DNA of 64,000 nt from Pseudomonas schmalbachii (GCF_017589465.1 NZ_JAELYA010000002.1:496001-560000); one strand, 5' to 3'; counted from the first letter of the stretch, positions 9,163 through 18,761 are shown. Notes: generated by a model not told the origin, from the letters alone. A program made the numbers and translations.

Positions 9163-11829
9163 TCAGTCCAGGTCGAGGCTTTCCAGCTGGCGTTGCAGGC
9201 GCCAGGCCATGACCCGCTCGGCGGGCATCGGGTGGCCGAAGTGGTAGCCTTGGGCGATGTCGCAGCCGAGACGGGTCAATGCCTCGGCGGTGGAGGCGTC
9301 CTCCACGCCCTCGGCGACCACCAGCATGCCGAAGGTGTGGCCGAGGCCGACGGTGGACTGCACGATCATCGCGTCGGACGGGTTGCTGGACATCGCCGAG
9401 ACGAAGGTGCGGTCGATCTTCAGCACCTGCACCGGCAGGCGCTTGAGGTAGGCCAGCGAGGAATAGCCGGTGCCGAAGTCGTCGATGGACAGGGTCACGC
9501 CCAGGTCGCGGATGCTCCGCAGGCTCTGCAGCGCCATCTCCGGATCCTCCAGCAGCGTGCCCTCGGTGACCTCCAGCTCGACCAGCCCGGCGGGCACCCG
9601 GTGCCGCTCCAGCAGGGCGTGCAGTTCGCCGACGAAGTTCGGGTTGCGCAGGTTGTTGGCGCTGATGTTGATGGCGATGCAGGTGCCCAGCCCGCGGTCG
9701 ATCCAGACGCGCAACTGGCGCAGGGCCTGGTCGATCACCCAGTGGGTCAGCGGGTGGATCAGCTCGCTGGACTCGGCCAGCGGGATGAATTCGCTGGGCG
9801 GGATCACCCCGCGCTCGGCGTGCTCCCAGCGCAGCAGGGCCTCGAAGCCGATCACCTGGCGGTCGCTCAGGCGCACCTTGGGCTGGTAATGGAGTTGCAG
9901 GCCGCCCTCGCGGATCGCCCGGCTGAGCCAGTTGTGCAGCGCCAGGCGCTCGGGCGTGTAGTTGTCCACGCCACGGTGGTAGAGCATGAAGCTGCGCCGG
10001 CCGTTCTTCGCCTGGTACATGGCGATGTCCGCGCAGCGCAGCAGGTCGCCGGGGTTGTCGCCGTGGTCCGGATAGCGCGCCACGCCGATGCTCGCGGCCA
10101 GTTCCAGCTGGATGCCGCCGACCGACACCGGCTGCCGCAGCACTTGGCCGATGCCCTGGCAGAGGCTGGTGATGCCGGCCTCGTCGGGCGCGCCGTGGGT
10201 GACGATGGCCATTTCGTCGCCGCCGAGACGGGCGATCTGCGCATCCTGCGATTGCAGCCAGGCGTCCAGGCGCCCGCCGACTTCCTGCAGCACCGCGTCG
10301 CCGCAGTGGTGGCCGAGGGTGTCGTTGACCTCCTTGAAGCGGTTCATGTCCAACAGCAGCACGGCGAAGGGAGCGGGCGCCGCTCCCGCGATACGCTGCT
10401 CGACATGGCGGATCAGCCAGTAGCGATTGGGCAGGCCGGTGAGCGAGTCGTGGCTGGCGAAGTATTCCTGCTCCAGCAGATAGCGCTTGCGCTCGGTGAT
10501 GTCGTGCAGCACCAGCAGGAGCATCGGGTCCTGCTGCCAGCGGAACAGCGAAGAGCGCACCTCGCAGTCGAACGGCCGGCCGTTGTCGCTGCGGCGGAAC
10601 TGCCATTCGCTGTCATGGTTCAGCACCTCGCCGTCGAGCAGCCGGCTCAGCGCGTCCTCGACCACGCCGGTCGTCAGCAGTCCGCTCGGCTGGCGCTCCG
10701 GAGACAGCAGCGCGGGGTGGCATTCGTGCAGGCAGGCCGGCGAGTCGACCCCGAACAGCTCGGCGGCCCGGCGGTTGGCCGCCAGTACCCGGCCGTCGGC
10801 GGCCAGCAGCAGCACGCCGTCGTTGATATCGGTGAACAGTTGCCGATAGAACTGGCCGTTGTGGCTGATCTGGCGGATCAGCCGGCGCAGCTGCCAGCCC
10901 GCCAGGCCGGTCATCAGCACGCTGAGCACCAGCACCACCGCGCTGTACAGCGAGCGCCGCAGCCACGGCAACTGGTAGCTGGCGAGCGTCTCGCCGACCA
11001 CCGCGTAGATCGGGAAGCTCACCGACGGGGTGACGGCGAACAGGGTCAGCTGGCCGTCGATGCTGATGCCTTCGACCAGCGCCGGCTTCACCTGCCCGAA
11101 CAGCGGGCGGATCGGCGAGGCCTCGGGCAGCGGTTCGCCGACGAACTCCATGGCCTGCGGGATGCGATAGAGCACGATGCCACGGCCATCCACCATGCCC
11201 GCGCTCATGTTCTCCGCGAGTCCCAGGCGCCCCAGCAACTGGCCGATCCTGTCGGTATCGATCACCGCGCCAACCACCAGCCTGCCGCCCTGTGCGTCGG
11301 TGTGGCCGACCAGCATCGGCAGCAGGTAGCTGGAATGCCCGGGCAGCAGGAACGCCTCGCCGAAGGTCGGATTCGTTCCGGTCGGATACTCCAGCTGGCG
11401 GATCTGCGTGCGGAACTCCCTGGCCGCCGGGCGCCCCTCGCTGTCGACGGCGAACAGCTCGCCACGGCGGAGCACGAAGAGATAGGCGGATACCGGGTCG
11501 TAGCGCATGGCATCGGCGAGCAGGCGGAGGACCTGCGCCTCGTCGCGCGCCGGCTGGCTGTCGTCGGTCAGGTCGGCGGACAGCGTGCGGATGCTCTCGT
11601 GGCTCTGCTGCATCAGGGCGCTGATATAGCCTTCGAGGGCACGCGACAGCGCCGAGGTGTTCTGGTGCACCTCGCGCGAGCTGGACTGGTAGTCGCGGTA
11701 GACGCTCCAGCCGGTCAGGCTGATCAGCAGCGTGAGGACCAGCACGACGGCCGAGTAGAAGACCAGCACGATGCGCTGGTGCTGCGATATTCCCTGGGTG
11801 CGGACGAAGTCATCGAGGTTGCTGCTCAT
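9163..11829 (-). CDS. Membrane GGDEF/EAL protein, probable c-di-GMP phosphodiesterase
   Basis: About 888 residues. It has two membrane helices (VFYSAVVLVLTLLISLTGW near the N-terminus and LYSAVVLVLSVLMTGLAGW near residue 300) flanking a periplasmic Cache-like sensor, then a PAS segment, a GGDEF-type domain and a C-terminal EAL domain. The cyclase signature reads RLGGDEM rather than GGDEF and no RxxD inhibitory site precedes it, so cyclase activity is doubtful. The EAL side looks complete: EALLRW, NISANN, DDFGTGYSSL, LKIDRTFV and AEGVED. I start at the ATG at 11829 (MSSNLDDF) with GGATGG upstream; in-frame TTG 11910 and ATG 11856 are alternatives. It probably lowers c-di-GMP in response to an external signal. 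Confidence 0.9.
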   Translation of the reverse strand: MSSNLDDFVRTQGISQHQRIVLVFYSAVVLVLTLLISLTGWSVYRDYQSSSREVHQNTSALSRALEGYISALMQQSHESIRTLSADLTDDSQPARDEAQVLRLLADAMRYDPVSAYLFVLRRGELFAVDSEGRPAAREFRTQIRQLEYPTGTNPTFGEAFLLPGHSSYLLPMLVGHTDAQGGRLVVGAVIDTDRIGQLLGRLGLAENMSAGMVDGRGIVLYRIPQAMEFVGEPLPEASPIRPLFGQVKPALVEGISIDGQLTLFAVTPSVSFPIYAVVGETLASYQLPWLRRSLYSAVVLVLSVLMTGLAGWQLRRLIRQISHNGQFYRQLFTDINDGVLLLAADGRVLAANRRAAELFGVDSPACLHECHPALLSPERQPSGLLTTGVVEDALSRLLDGEVLNHDSEWQFRRSDNGRPFDCEVRSSLFRWQQDPMLLLVLHDITERKRYLLEQEYFASHDSLTGLPNRYWLIRHVEQRIAGAAPAPFAVLLLDMNRFKEVNDTLGHHCGDAVLQEVGGRLDAWLQSQDAQIARLGGDEMAIVTHGAPDEAGITSLCQGIGQVLRQPVSVGGIQLELAASIGVARYPDHGDNPGDLLRCADIAMYQAKNGRRSFMLYHRGVDNYTPERLALHNWLSRAIREGGLQLHYQPKVRLSDRQVIGFEALLRWEHAERGVIPPSEFIPLAESSELIHPLTHWVIDQALRQLRVWIDRGLGTCIAINISANNLRNPNFVGELHALLERHRVPAGLVELEVTEGTLLEDPEMALQSLRSIRDLGVTLSIDDFGTGYSSLAYLKRLPVQVLKIDRTFVSAMSSNPSDAMIVQSTVGLGHTFGMLVVAEGVEDASTAEALTRLGCDIAQGYHFGHPMPAERVMAWRLQRQLESLDLD

Positions 11830-12260
11830 GACGATCCATCCGGGACGGATGAGCATTCGATGCAGTCGGGTTTCATCGCATTCATCTCCCTTCCATGGAT
11901 ACGACGCCAAGGCAATGTCCCGAGGCCCGGGGGCTCGATCAGGTACGGATGCTGCTTGAAGGGAAAGGCCGCTGGCAATCGGCCATTTCCTGGCCGTTCA
12001 GTCGGGAATGCAGGGCTTCGGGCGAACCGGAAAAATGCGCGGCAAGCCACGAAAATGCCGGAAAAGCGCATCGTTGCGATGACGATGCCTGCAGCAATGG
12101 GCGCAAGGCGGATGGCGGTGGAGGCGATTTCTGCGCTGCCGACAGGATCGAAATGTCTTATGGTTTGGCAGAAATATCGCCCTGTTTCAGACCACCGGGA
12201 CAGCCGCAGTTCGCCGGAGCACTCCCCCTCTCCCGCAGGAAGAGAGGGGGAACGAACACC
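11830..12260. other. Gene-free stretch with a hairpin at 12222-12250
   Basis: This 431-bp stretch lies between the GGDEF/EAL start and the acyl-CoA synthetase stop. It holds the presumed GGDEF/EAL promoter and, at 12222-12250, an inverted repeat (CCCCCTCT paired with AGAGGGGG) just past the synthetase stop, which may act as its terminator or be a remnant of family G repeats. An 81-codon minus-strand frame at 11826-12071 has no gene-like features. Confidence 0.5.
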
Positions 12261-13829
12261 TCAGCCGATCTTGCGCTTCTGGTTTTCCCAGTACGGCTTG
12301 CGCAGTTCGGTCTTCAGCACCTTGCCGACGCCCGACAGCGGCAGCGTGTCGCGGAACTCCACGCTGCGCGGGCATTTGTAGCCGGCGATGCGCTCGCGGC
12401 AGTGGGCGATGAGTTCCTCGGCGGTGAGGCTGGCGTCCGGCTTGAGCACGACGACCGCGTGCACCGACTCGCCCCACTTCTCCGACGGGATGCCGATCGC
12501 CGCGCACTGGCCGATGGCCGGGTGGCTGGCCATGGCGGTCTCGACTTCGGCGGAATACACGTTCTCGCCGCCGCTGACGATCATGTCCTTCAGGCGGTCG
12601 CAGACGTAGACGAAGCCGTCCTCGTCCATGTAGCCGCCGTCGCCGGTGTGCATCCAGCCGTTGCGCAGCGCCTCGGCGGTGGCTTCCGGCTTGTTCCAGT
12701 AGCCGATCATCACGTTCGGCCCGCGCACCACGATCTCGCCGATGCTGCCGCGCGGCACTTCGCGATCCTCGGGGTCGACGATCCGCACCTCGACGCAGGA
12801 GCCCGGCAGGCCGGCGGAATACATCTTGCCGCTGGCCGCATGTTCGGGGGTGTGGTACTCGGCGCCCAGCAGGGTGGCCAGCGGCGCCAGTTCGGTCATG
12901 CCGTAGCCCTGGTAGAAACCGGCGTTGGGGAATGCCGTGCGGGCGCGGTCGAGCAGCGCCGGGGTGATCGGCGAGGCGCCATAGCTGATGGCTTCGAGCG
13001 AGGCGAGATCGAGCTCGGCCGCCTGCGCATCGGCATCGCGGCGATCCAGCAGCATCTGGATCATGGTCGGCGCCAGCAGCACTTCGGTGATCCGGTCATT
13101 GGCGATGGTTTCGAGCATGGCCTGCGGCACGAAGCTCGACCGCACGACATGGGTGCCGCCGCTGACCAGCAACGCCGCGATATTGATGAAGCCGGCCATG
13201 TGGAACATCGGCATCACCTGCAGCACGACGGAATTCAGGCCATTGGTGCCAGGCTCGCGCACGGCCATGATGCCGAAACCGGCATTGGTATGGCTGATCA
13301 TCACGCCTTTCGGGAAACCGGTGGTGCCGCCGGTGTAGAAGATGCCCAGCAGCGCGTCGCCGCCACGGCGCACGTCCTCCACCGGTTCGTGCCCGGCGAT
13401 CAGGGCTTCGTAGCCATGCATGCCCTCCGGAACCTCGCCGTCACCGGCGTAGATCAGGATCGGAGCGATCTTCGCCTCGCTGGCGATACGGGAGGCATGG
13501 GCCTTGAAGGTCTCGTCGACGATCAGCACGGTGGTCTCGGAGTCGTCGAGGGAGTAGACGATTTCCGGCACGCTCCAGCGGGTGTTGACCGGATTGAGCA
13601 CCGCGTCGGCCCACGGCACGGCGAGGAAATACTCGATATAGCGCTGCGAGTTGAGGGACAGCATGGCGACGCGATCGCCGCTGTTCACGCCCAGGCTCTT
13701 CAGCCCGGCGGCCAGTCGGGCGACGCGATTGCCGAGCTCGGCGAAGGTAAGGCTGCGGCCCTCGAAACGGATGGCCGTCTTGTTCGGGCGCACTTGGACA
13801 TGGCGATGCAAGGCTTGGGTGAAATACAT
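12261..13829 (-). CDS. Fatty-acyl-CoA synthetase (AMP-forming)
   Basis: A 522-residue adenylate-forming enzyme that activates a carboxylic acid to its CoA thioester through an acyl-AMP. The ANL-family motifs are all present: the phosphate loop YTGGTTGFPKG, the core GYGMTELAP, the TGDGGYMDEDGFVYVCDR segment and the C-terminal catalytic Lys region near GVGKVLKTELRK. The chain length accepted is not readable. I choose the ATG at 13829 (MYFTQALHRHV) because GGAGG lies six bases upstream; the longer frame to 13907 has no support. The two genes upstream on the same strand encode DUF1329 and DUF1302 envelope proteins, suggesting joint work on an exogenous lipid-like or aromatic substrate. Confidence 0.88.
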   Translation of the reverse strand: MYFTQALHRHVQVRPNKTAIRFEGRSLTFAELGNRVARLAAGLKSLGVNSGDRVAMLSLNSQRYIEYFLAVPWADAVLNPVNTRWSVPEIVYSLDDSETTVLIVDETFKAHASRIASEAKIAPILIYAGDGEVPEGMHGYEALIAGHEPVEDVRRGGDALLGIFYTGGTTGFPKGVMISHTNAGFGIMAVREPGTNGLNSVVLQVMPMFHMAGFINIAALLVSGGTHVVRSSFVPQAMLETIANDRITEVLLAPTMIQMLLDRRDADAQAAELDLASLEAISYGASPITPALLDRARTAFPNAGFYQGYGMTELAPLATLLGAEYHTPEHAASGKMYSAGLPGSCVEVRIVDPEDREVPRGSIGEIVVRGPNVMIGYWNKPEATAEALRNGWMHTGDGGYMDEDGFVYVCDRLKDMIVSGGENVYSAEVETAMASHPAIGQCAAIGIPSEKWGESVHAVVVLKPDASLTAEELIAHCRERIAGYKCPRSVEFRDTLPLSGVGKVLKTELRKPYWENQKRKIG

Positions 13830-13972
13830 CTGAACCTCCAGATTTCTGGTACTTGATGGAGCAGCACGCAAGGCCGGGCAATTCCTGGCCTGGCCGACTG
13901 CGGACACGACGCATCAGCCAGGAGCACCCGGAGGTAGGGATTTAAAAAGGATGTAGAGCGCTGCCCGGTTGT

Positions 13973-14010
13973 GGAGCCGTTCACGCCACACCCTGTGCGT
14001 GAACGGCTCC
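13973..14010 (-). terminator. Strong hairpin after the DUF1329 gene
   Basis: A 14-bp perfect stem (GGAGCCGTTCACGC with GCGTGAACGGCTCC) lies 16 bp after the DUF1329 stop. There is no T run, so it may be a partial terminator or a 3' stabiliser separating DUF1329 from the acyl-CoA synthetase. Confidence 0.55.
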
Positions 14011-14026
14011 GGTCCGGGTCGAGGGA

Positions 14027-15400
14027 TCAGCGAACGCCGGCCTGGCGCAGCGCAGTCGGGGTGAAGTCCATCTTCATGGTGAACTTCTGGTCCCACTGAA
14101 CGGCGTGCTTGGCCTCGTTGATCATGCCGCCGACGAAGTAGCGGCCGGCGATGAGGTCGTACAGGGTCTGGGCGGCGAAATACGGCAGTTGCTTGTCGTA
14201 GTTGTGTACGGCGAAACCTTCACCGACGCGCCACAGCTGGCCACGGCCGTCGTACTGGGCGGTTTCGACGATGGTCCAGGTGTCCTCGTCGATGAACAGG
14301 GTGCGCTTGGCGTAGATGTGACGCTCGCCCGGCTTCACGGTGCCCTCGACTTCCCACACGCGGTGCAGCTCGTAGCGGGTCAGGTCCTGGTTGATGTGGC
14401 CCGGCTTGATGATGTCCGCATACTTCACCTTCGGCGACCACAGCTTGTAGTTGTTGTACGGGACGTACATCTCGCGCTTGCCGACCAGCTTCCAGTTGTA
14501 GCGGTCCGGAGCGCCGGCGAACATGTCGTTGTCGTCCGATACGCGCATGCCGTCGGCGGCATTCGCCGGGCCATCGTAGGCCACCTGCGGGGCACGGCGC
14601 ACACGGCGCTGGCCGGCGTTGTAGGCCCAGGCCATGCGCGGTTCCTTGACCTGGTCGAGGGTTTCATGGACGAGCAGTACACCGCCGGCCAGACGCGCCG
14701 GCGCAGTGGTGACCTGCTTGACATAGATGAGGATGTTGGAGGCGCTGGCCGGGTCCACATCCGGCAGCCGCTCCGGGAAGCCGGTGGTTTCGGAGAACTG
14801 GACGATGGTGAAGTCGCCATTGGTCTGCGGAACAGCCTGCGCGACGATACGGGACAGGTTGGTGCCCTTGTAGCGGGTCAGGTGGTTCCACAGCACTTCC
14901 ACGCCGTTCTTCGGAATCGGGAAGGCGTAGTTGCGCGACTTCTCGAAGTTGGTCAGGCCGTCGCCGCCATTGGTGGTTTCGGTGGTCACGGCACTGATCT
15001 TGGCGCGGTCGTAGACCTCCTGTGGCAGCGAGGCGGTACGGCGGGTCTGGTACACCGGAATCTTGTAGGTTTCCGGATAGCGCTGGAACAGCGCCAACTG
15101 GCCGGGGCTCAGCTTGTCCTTGTACTGGTCGACGTTGGCCTTGGTGATGACGAACAGCGGCTTGTCGCTTTCGAACGGGTTGCCGAGGAAGCCGTTGGCA
15201 TCCACCGGCGCGGCGCCCGGCTTGAGGCCGCCGGTCCACGCCGGGATGCTGCCATCGGCATTGCCGGCCTTCTCGGCACCGACCGGAGTCAGGCTGGTGC
15301 CGAGTTTGGCGGCTTCTTCAGGGGAGACTGCAGCCATTACGCTACTGGCCAGCAGGGTCAGCGCCAGGGCGCCCATTTTCAACACATTGCACGCTTTCAA
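14027..15400 (-). CDS. DUF1329 outer-membrane-associated protein
   Basis: A 457-residue exported protein of the DUF1329 family, whose fold is related to lipoprotein-sorting proteins. It starts with a signal peptide (LKMGALALTLLASSVMAA, cleavage after about residue 24). The conserved body includes RRTASLPQEVYDRAK, GWAYNAGQRRVRRAP-like and RYELHRVWEVEGTVK segments. The start is TTG at 15400, giving the usual Pseudomonas N-terminus; an ATG at 15376 is an alternative that shortens the signal peptide. It is 27 bp behind the DUF1302 gene, so the pair is an operon. DUF1302/DUF1329 pairs often accompany fatty-acid, steroid or alkane genes; the biochemical role is unknown. Confidence 0.88.
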   Translation of the reverse strand: MKACNVLKMGALALTLLASSVMAAVSPEEAAKLGTSLTPVGAEKAGNADGSIPAWTGGLKPGAAPVDANGFLGNPFESDKPLFVITKANVDQYKDKLSPGQLALFQRYPETYKIPVYQTRRTASLPQEVYDRAKISAVTTETTNGGDGLTNFEKSRNYAFPIPKNGVEVLWNHLTRYKGTNLSRIVAQAVPQTNGDFTIVQFSETTGFPERLPDVDPASASNILIYVKQVTTAPARLAGGVLLVHETLDQVKEPRMAWAYNAGQRRVRRAPQVAYDGPANAADGMRVSDDNDMFAGAPDRYNWKLVGKREMYVPYNNYKLWSPKVKYADIIKPGHINQDLTRYELHRVWEVEGTVKPGERHIYAKRTLFIDEDTWTIVETAQYDGRGQLWRVGEGFAVHNYDKQLPYFAAQTLYDLIAGRYFVGGMINEAKHAVQWDQKFTMKMDFTPTALRQAGVR

Positions 15401-15427
15401 GGTCTTTTCTCTGTCTTTTGCTTGTTA

Positions 15428-17212
15428 TCAGAAGTTCACGCCGACGCTGAGCGCGACGAAGTCACGGTCGCCGTTGGTGCTGAAATCGCCGCCGAAGAAG
15501 TCGGTGTAGCTGAGGCTGGCGGTGTACTTGGTCAGGTAGTCGGCATCGACGCCGACGCTGACGGCCTTGCTGCCTTCGTCGAAGTTCGGGCCGTAGCCGT
15601 CCACGGAGTGCTGCCAGGCGAGGGTCGGCGCCAGGTTGATGCCGGCGATCACGTTGGAGTAGTCCAGGCGGGCACGAGCCTGGTAACCCCAGGAGTTGGT
15701 GGTGTAGAAGCCGTGGGCACTGCACTTGGCGTTGGTGGTGGCGCTCGGTGCGCAGGCGTTGCTGGCGAAGACGCTCGGGCCGGCGCCGAATACCGGGCTG
15801 CGGCCGAAGCGCAGGTCGCTGCCATCGGTATCACCCAGGCCGTTGATGCGGTTGTAGCCGATCTCGCCGACCAGGGTCAGGCGGCTGGCGCCCCAGATCT
15901 GGTCGAAGAACTGGGTGGCGGTCATCTGTGCCTGGAATACCGGCATGCGCTTGTAGGCGGTCATTTCCTGGCCACGCTGGCTGGCCTGCAGGCCGCTGGG
16001 GTTCACTGGGGTCTGGCGACCCAGGGCAGCGCCGAGGAAGTCCGGGGAAGACAGTTGCAGCGGCTGGTTCGGCCGGAAGCTGACTTCGCCACCCAGCGAG
16101 GTGCCGCCGACGTTGGTCTGGAAGCTCAGACCATACATGCGGATATCTTCGGGGTAGTCGATGAAGAAGCGCGAATTACGAACGGTATTGATCGCAGCCG
16201 CAGCGGGGCCGGTCGCACCAGTGGTGGCGATGGTGTTAATGAACGGGTTGCGGCTGTGATAGTTCATGTAATAGGCGCCGAACTCGGTGTCGTTGAGTTC
16301 CGGCACGAACCAGCGCAAGGCCAGGCCATACTGGCCGCTGTCGCGGGCGTCGTCGTCCTTCAGGCGGGGGACGTAGGCACTGTTTGCGGCGACGTTAAGG
16401 CGCGGATCACCCTGGGGGAAATCCGGGCCGGCCGCAGACAGACGATCGTTACAGCCTTGCTGGACCGCATCGGCGCCGAAGAAGGTGCCGCAGTTGTCGA
16501 CGATGGTCTTCTCCCACTGCAACTGGTAGAAGCCCTCGGCGGTGACGTTCTCGGACAGGCCCTGGGACAGGTAGAACATGTTCACCGGGATCAGGCCTTC
16601 CTTCACCTCGGCACCCGGACGGCGCAGGGCGGCGACGTCGAGCGGGTTGATCACGTTGATGCCGTTCTGGATGAAGGTACTCTCGCCCCAGCTGACCACC
16701 TGCTTGCCGAAACGCACGTTGCCGGGCAGTTCGCCAAGGTTGTAGTTGTAGAAGAGGAAGGCGTCGAGGAACTCGGCGCCGGACGACTTGGCCAGATCGT
16801 CGCGGCCGCTGTCGTCGATATCGTAGAACAGGCGGTGCTCGTCCTTCAGTTCGAAGTCGTACCAGTACTTGCCGCGGATGAAGGCACCGCCGTCGCCGTA
16901 CTTCAGTTCGAGGTCATGCAGGCCCTTGAAGATCTTCGAGAAGGTCTCGCCCTTCTTGAAGTTCAGGCGGCCGTCGTCGACGGTGGCGCTGCCTGCCGCG
17001 CCGCGCTTGCCCATCGTGTTGTTCGGCGAGATGTAATCCGGATCGGCACCGCGGACAGCCCAGCTGGCGCCAACAGACAGAGACGAGTCGAAACGCCCCT
17101 CGATCTCCCCGATATTGAACTCGACGGCATAGGCAGGCGCACTCAGGCCAAGCGCAACGGCGAGGCTCAGCAGATGCGGCTGGAAAGATACGCGCATTGT
17201 TGTTCTTGTCAT
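15428..17212 (-). CDS. DUF1302 outer-membrane beta-barrel protein
   Basis: A 594-residue DUF1302 protein with a signal peptide (LLSLAVALGLSAPAYA, cleavage before VEFNIGEIEG) and a long beta-rich body ending in Phe (LSVGVNF), the usual end of an outer-membrane barrel. It is probably a porin or uptake channel for a hydrophobic compound, in partnership with the DUF1329 protein 27 bp downstream. The ATG at 17212 (MTRTTMRVSF) is chosen because GGAG lies five bases upstream. No repressor binding site was recognised in the upstream region. The substrate is unknown. Confidence 0.87.
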   Translation of the reverse strand: MTRTTMRVSFQPHLLSLAVALGLSAPAYAVEFNIGEIEGRFDSSLSVGASWAVRGADPDYISPNNTMGKRGAAGSATVDDGRLNFKKGETFSKIFKGLHDLELKYGDGGAFIRGKYWYDFELKDEHRLFYDIDDSGRDDLAKSSGAEFLDAFLFYNYNLGELPGNVRFGKQVVSWGESTFIQNGINVINPLDVAALRRPGAEVKEGLIPVNMFYLSQGLSENVTAEGFYQLQWEKTIVDNCGTFFGADAVQQGCNDRLSAAGPDFPQGDPRLNVAANSAYVPRLKDDDARDSGQYGLALRWFVPELNDTEFGAYYMNYHSRNPFINTIATTGATGPAAAAINTVRNSRFFIDYPEDIRMYGLSFQTNVGGTSLGGEVSFRPNQPLQLSSPDFLGAALGRQTPVNPSGLQASQRGQEMTAYKRMPVFQAQMTATQFFDQIWGASRLTLVGEIGYNRINGLGDTDGSDLRFGRSPVFGAGPSVFASNACAPSATTNAKCSAHGFYTTNSWGYQARARLDYSNVIAGINLAPTLAWQHSVDGYGPNFDEGSKAVSVGVDADYLTKYTASLSYTDFFGGDFSTNGDRDFVALSVGVNF

Positions 17213-17559
17213 GCTAACTCCAGGTTTTTGCGGATCCATGGTTTGACGGACGGCTGCTGCCCGGCATATGGCAATGCGGTACGCAGGCACGATGGGGTAA
17301 TCCTATTACCCGGAAAAACCGACCCATATCGCTCATTTGGACTGTTTGAGATACCCAAAGGGATGATTAGGGACGATCGGTACTCCAGCCTGATACTGCG
17401 AGTAACAGCATTAATAGCTAAGCACGTGCGCCTGGAAACAACAGGCGAACAGCTCCCCGGGCATGGCGAAAAACGCCCATGGCAGAGCCCTCGCCGGAGG
17501 ATCGGGCGGGGTGGAAGGAAGGGACGGGACCGCTACGGACAGGGCCGCAGCCCGCGGAT
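17213..17559. other. Gene-free stretch upstream of the DUF1302 gene
   Basis: This 347-bp stretch is relatively AT-rich around 17290-17420 and should hold the DUF1302 promoter and the 3' end of gntR. I see no gene, palindromic repeat or recognised operator in it. Confidence 0.4.
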
Positions 17560-18591
17560 TCAGCTGCTCTCGCGGACCTTCAGCTCGAAGCCCAGGTCCA
17601 GCACCGGCTCGCCGACCGGCTTGCCGTTGATCAGCGCCAGCAACTGCTCGGCGGCGCGGCGGCCGATGGCTTCGCGGGGCGTACGGATGCTGCTCAGGCG
17701 CGGCACCATGAATTCCGAGCTGGGCAGATCGTTGAAGCCGAGCACGGCGACCTGCTCGGGAATCTTCACGCCACGGCGCATGGCTTCCAGCAGCGCGCCC
17801 TGGGCCAGGTCGTCGTTGCCGAAGAAGATGCCGTCGACCTGCGGATGGCTGGCCAGCAACTGGCTGAACATCTCGCCGCCGAGACCGACCGACGACGGAC
17901 GCGGCGTCAGCAGTTCCAGCGCCGGGTCATAGCAGCCGGCCTTCTGCAGCGCGCGGCGGAAGCCTTCGCCGCGCAGCAGGGTGCGCTGGTCGAGCTGCGC
18001 GCCGACGTAGGCCAGCCGATGCCGTCCGCGCGACAGCAGGTGCTCGGCCGCCGCCGCCCCGGCGCTCAACTGCGAGAAGCCCACGCAGTGCAGGCCGGCG
18101 CCGTGGTCCAGGTCCATCATGTAGACGCAGGGGATGCCGCTGGCCTCGACCATCCGCCGCGCGCTTTCGGTCCGCTCGAAACCGGTCAGCAGCAGACCGC
18201 GCGGCTGGTAGGCCAGGTAGTTGCGGATCAGGTTCTCTTCCTCGTCGCGGGAGTAGTGGAAGTTGCCGATCAGCACTTCCAGCCCCTGCGGCCGCAGCAC
18301 CGAATGGATGGCTTCGAGGGTGTCGACGAACAACTGGTTGGACAGCGACGGCACCAGCACCGCCACCGCATGGCTCTGCGCCGAGGCCAGCGCCCGCGCC
18401 GCCGGATTGGCCACGTAGCCGAGTTCGCTGGCCGCCTGTCGGACCCGCTCCGCCAGTTCCTCGGCCACCGTGCTCACCCCGCGCAGGGCCCGGGAAGCGG
18501 TGATCGGGCTGACGCCGGCACGGCGCGCCACTTCGTTCAGGGTCGGTCGCCCGGTGGTCCGGGTGCTCTTGTCGTTCTTCGGGGAAGCCAT
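17560..18591 (-). CDS. gntR: Gluconate operon repressor GntR (LacI family)
   Basis: A 343-residue LacI-family repressor. The helix-turn-helix is PTLNEVARRAGVSPITASRAL (about 16-36), followed by the hinge and a sugar-binding-fold domain (AVLVPSLSNQLFVDTLEAI, FFGNDDLAQGALLEAM, VLGFNDLPSSE). Its position, divergent from gntK and gntT and close to three AGATAGCGCTATCTC-type palindromes, fits the known Pseudomonas GntR, which represses gluconate uptake genes and is released by gluconate or 6-phosphogluconate. The ATG at 18591 gives a normal N-terminal tail before the HTH. Confidence 0.93.
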   Translation of the reverse strand: MASPKNDKSTRTTGRPTLNEVARRAGVSPITASRALRGVSTVAEELAERVRQAASELGYVANPAARALASAQSHAVAVLVPSLSNQLFVDTLEAIHSVLRPQGLEVLIGNFHYSRDEEENLIRNYLAYQPRGLLLTGFERTESARRMVEASGIPCVYMMDLDHGAGLHCVGFSQLSAGAAAAEHLLSRGRHRLAYVGAQLDQRTLLRGEGFRRALQKAGCYDPALELLTPRPSSVGLGGEMFSQLLASHPQVDGIFFGNDDLAQGALLEAMRRGVKIPEQVAVLGFNDLPSSEFMVPRLSSIRTPREAIGRRAAEQLLALINGKPVGEPVLDLGFELKVRESS

Positions 18592-18630
18592 CGGCCTGCT
18601 TGTCTTGTCAAATCAAAATCGAGGCACTAA

Positions 18631-18644
18631 GGTAGCGCTGTCTC
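18631..18644. promoter_or_regulatory. GntR operator 1 (near gntR)
   Basis: GGTAGCGCTGTCTC, 40 bp upstream of the gntR start, is one of three related palindromes centred on TAGCGCT. Probably autoregulatory. Confidence 0.65.
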
Positions 18645-18761
18645 GCGATGACGGCAATTGCCCGAACGCCGCTCCGAGTCCCCTCTTTCGCAGCCCCAGT
18701 GGCCATCCACTAAAATCACAAGAATGCGGAGGCAGCCCGTGCAATTTGTCTCAACTTTCAA

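Noticed and set aside
11826-12071. An 81-codon minus-strand open frame upstream of the GGDEF/EAL gene
   Set aside because: No ribosome site, no family resemblance, and it overlaps the start of the real gene.
9193-12381. A 1062-codon plus-strand open frame
   Set aside because: Antisense to the GGDEF/EAL gene. Its product is a low-complexity mix rich in His, Gln, Ala and Val with no domain.
14105-17932. A 1275-codon plus-strand open frame
   Set aside because: It lies opposite the DUF1329 and DUF1302 genes, which have signal peptides, family motifs and ribosome sites. The long frame is a by-product of high GC and third-position bias.
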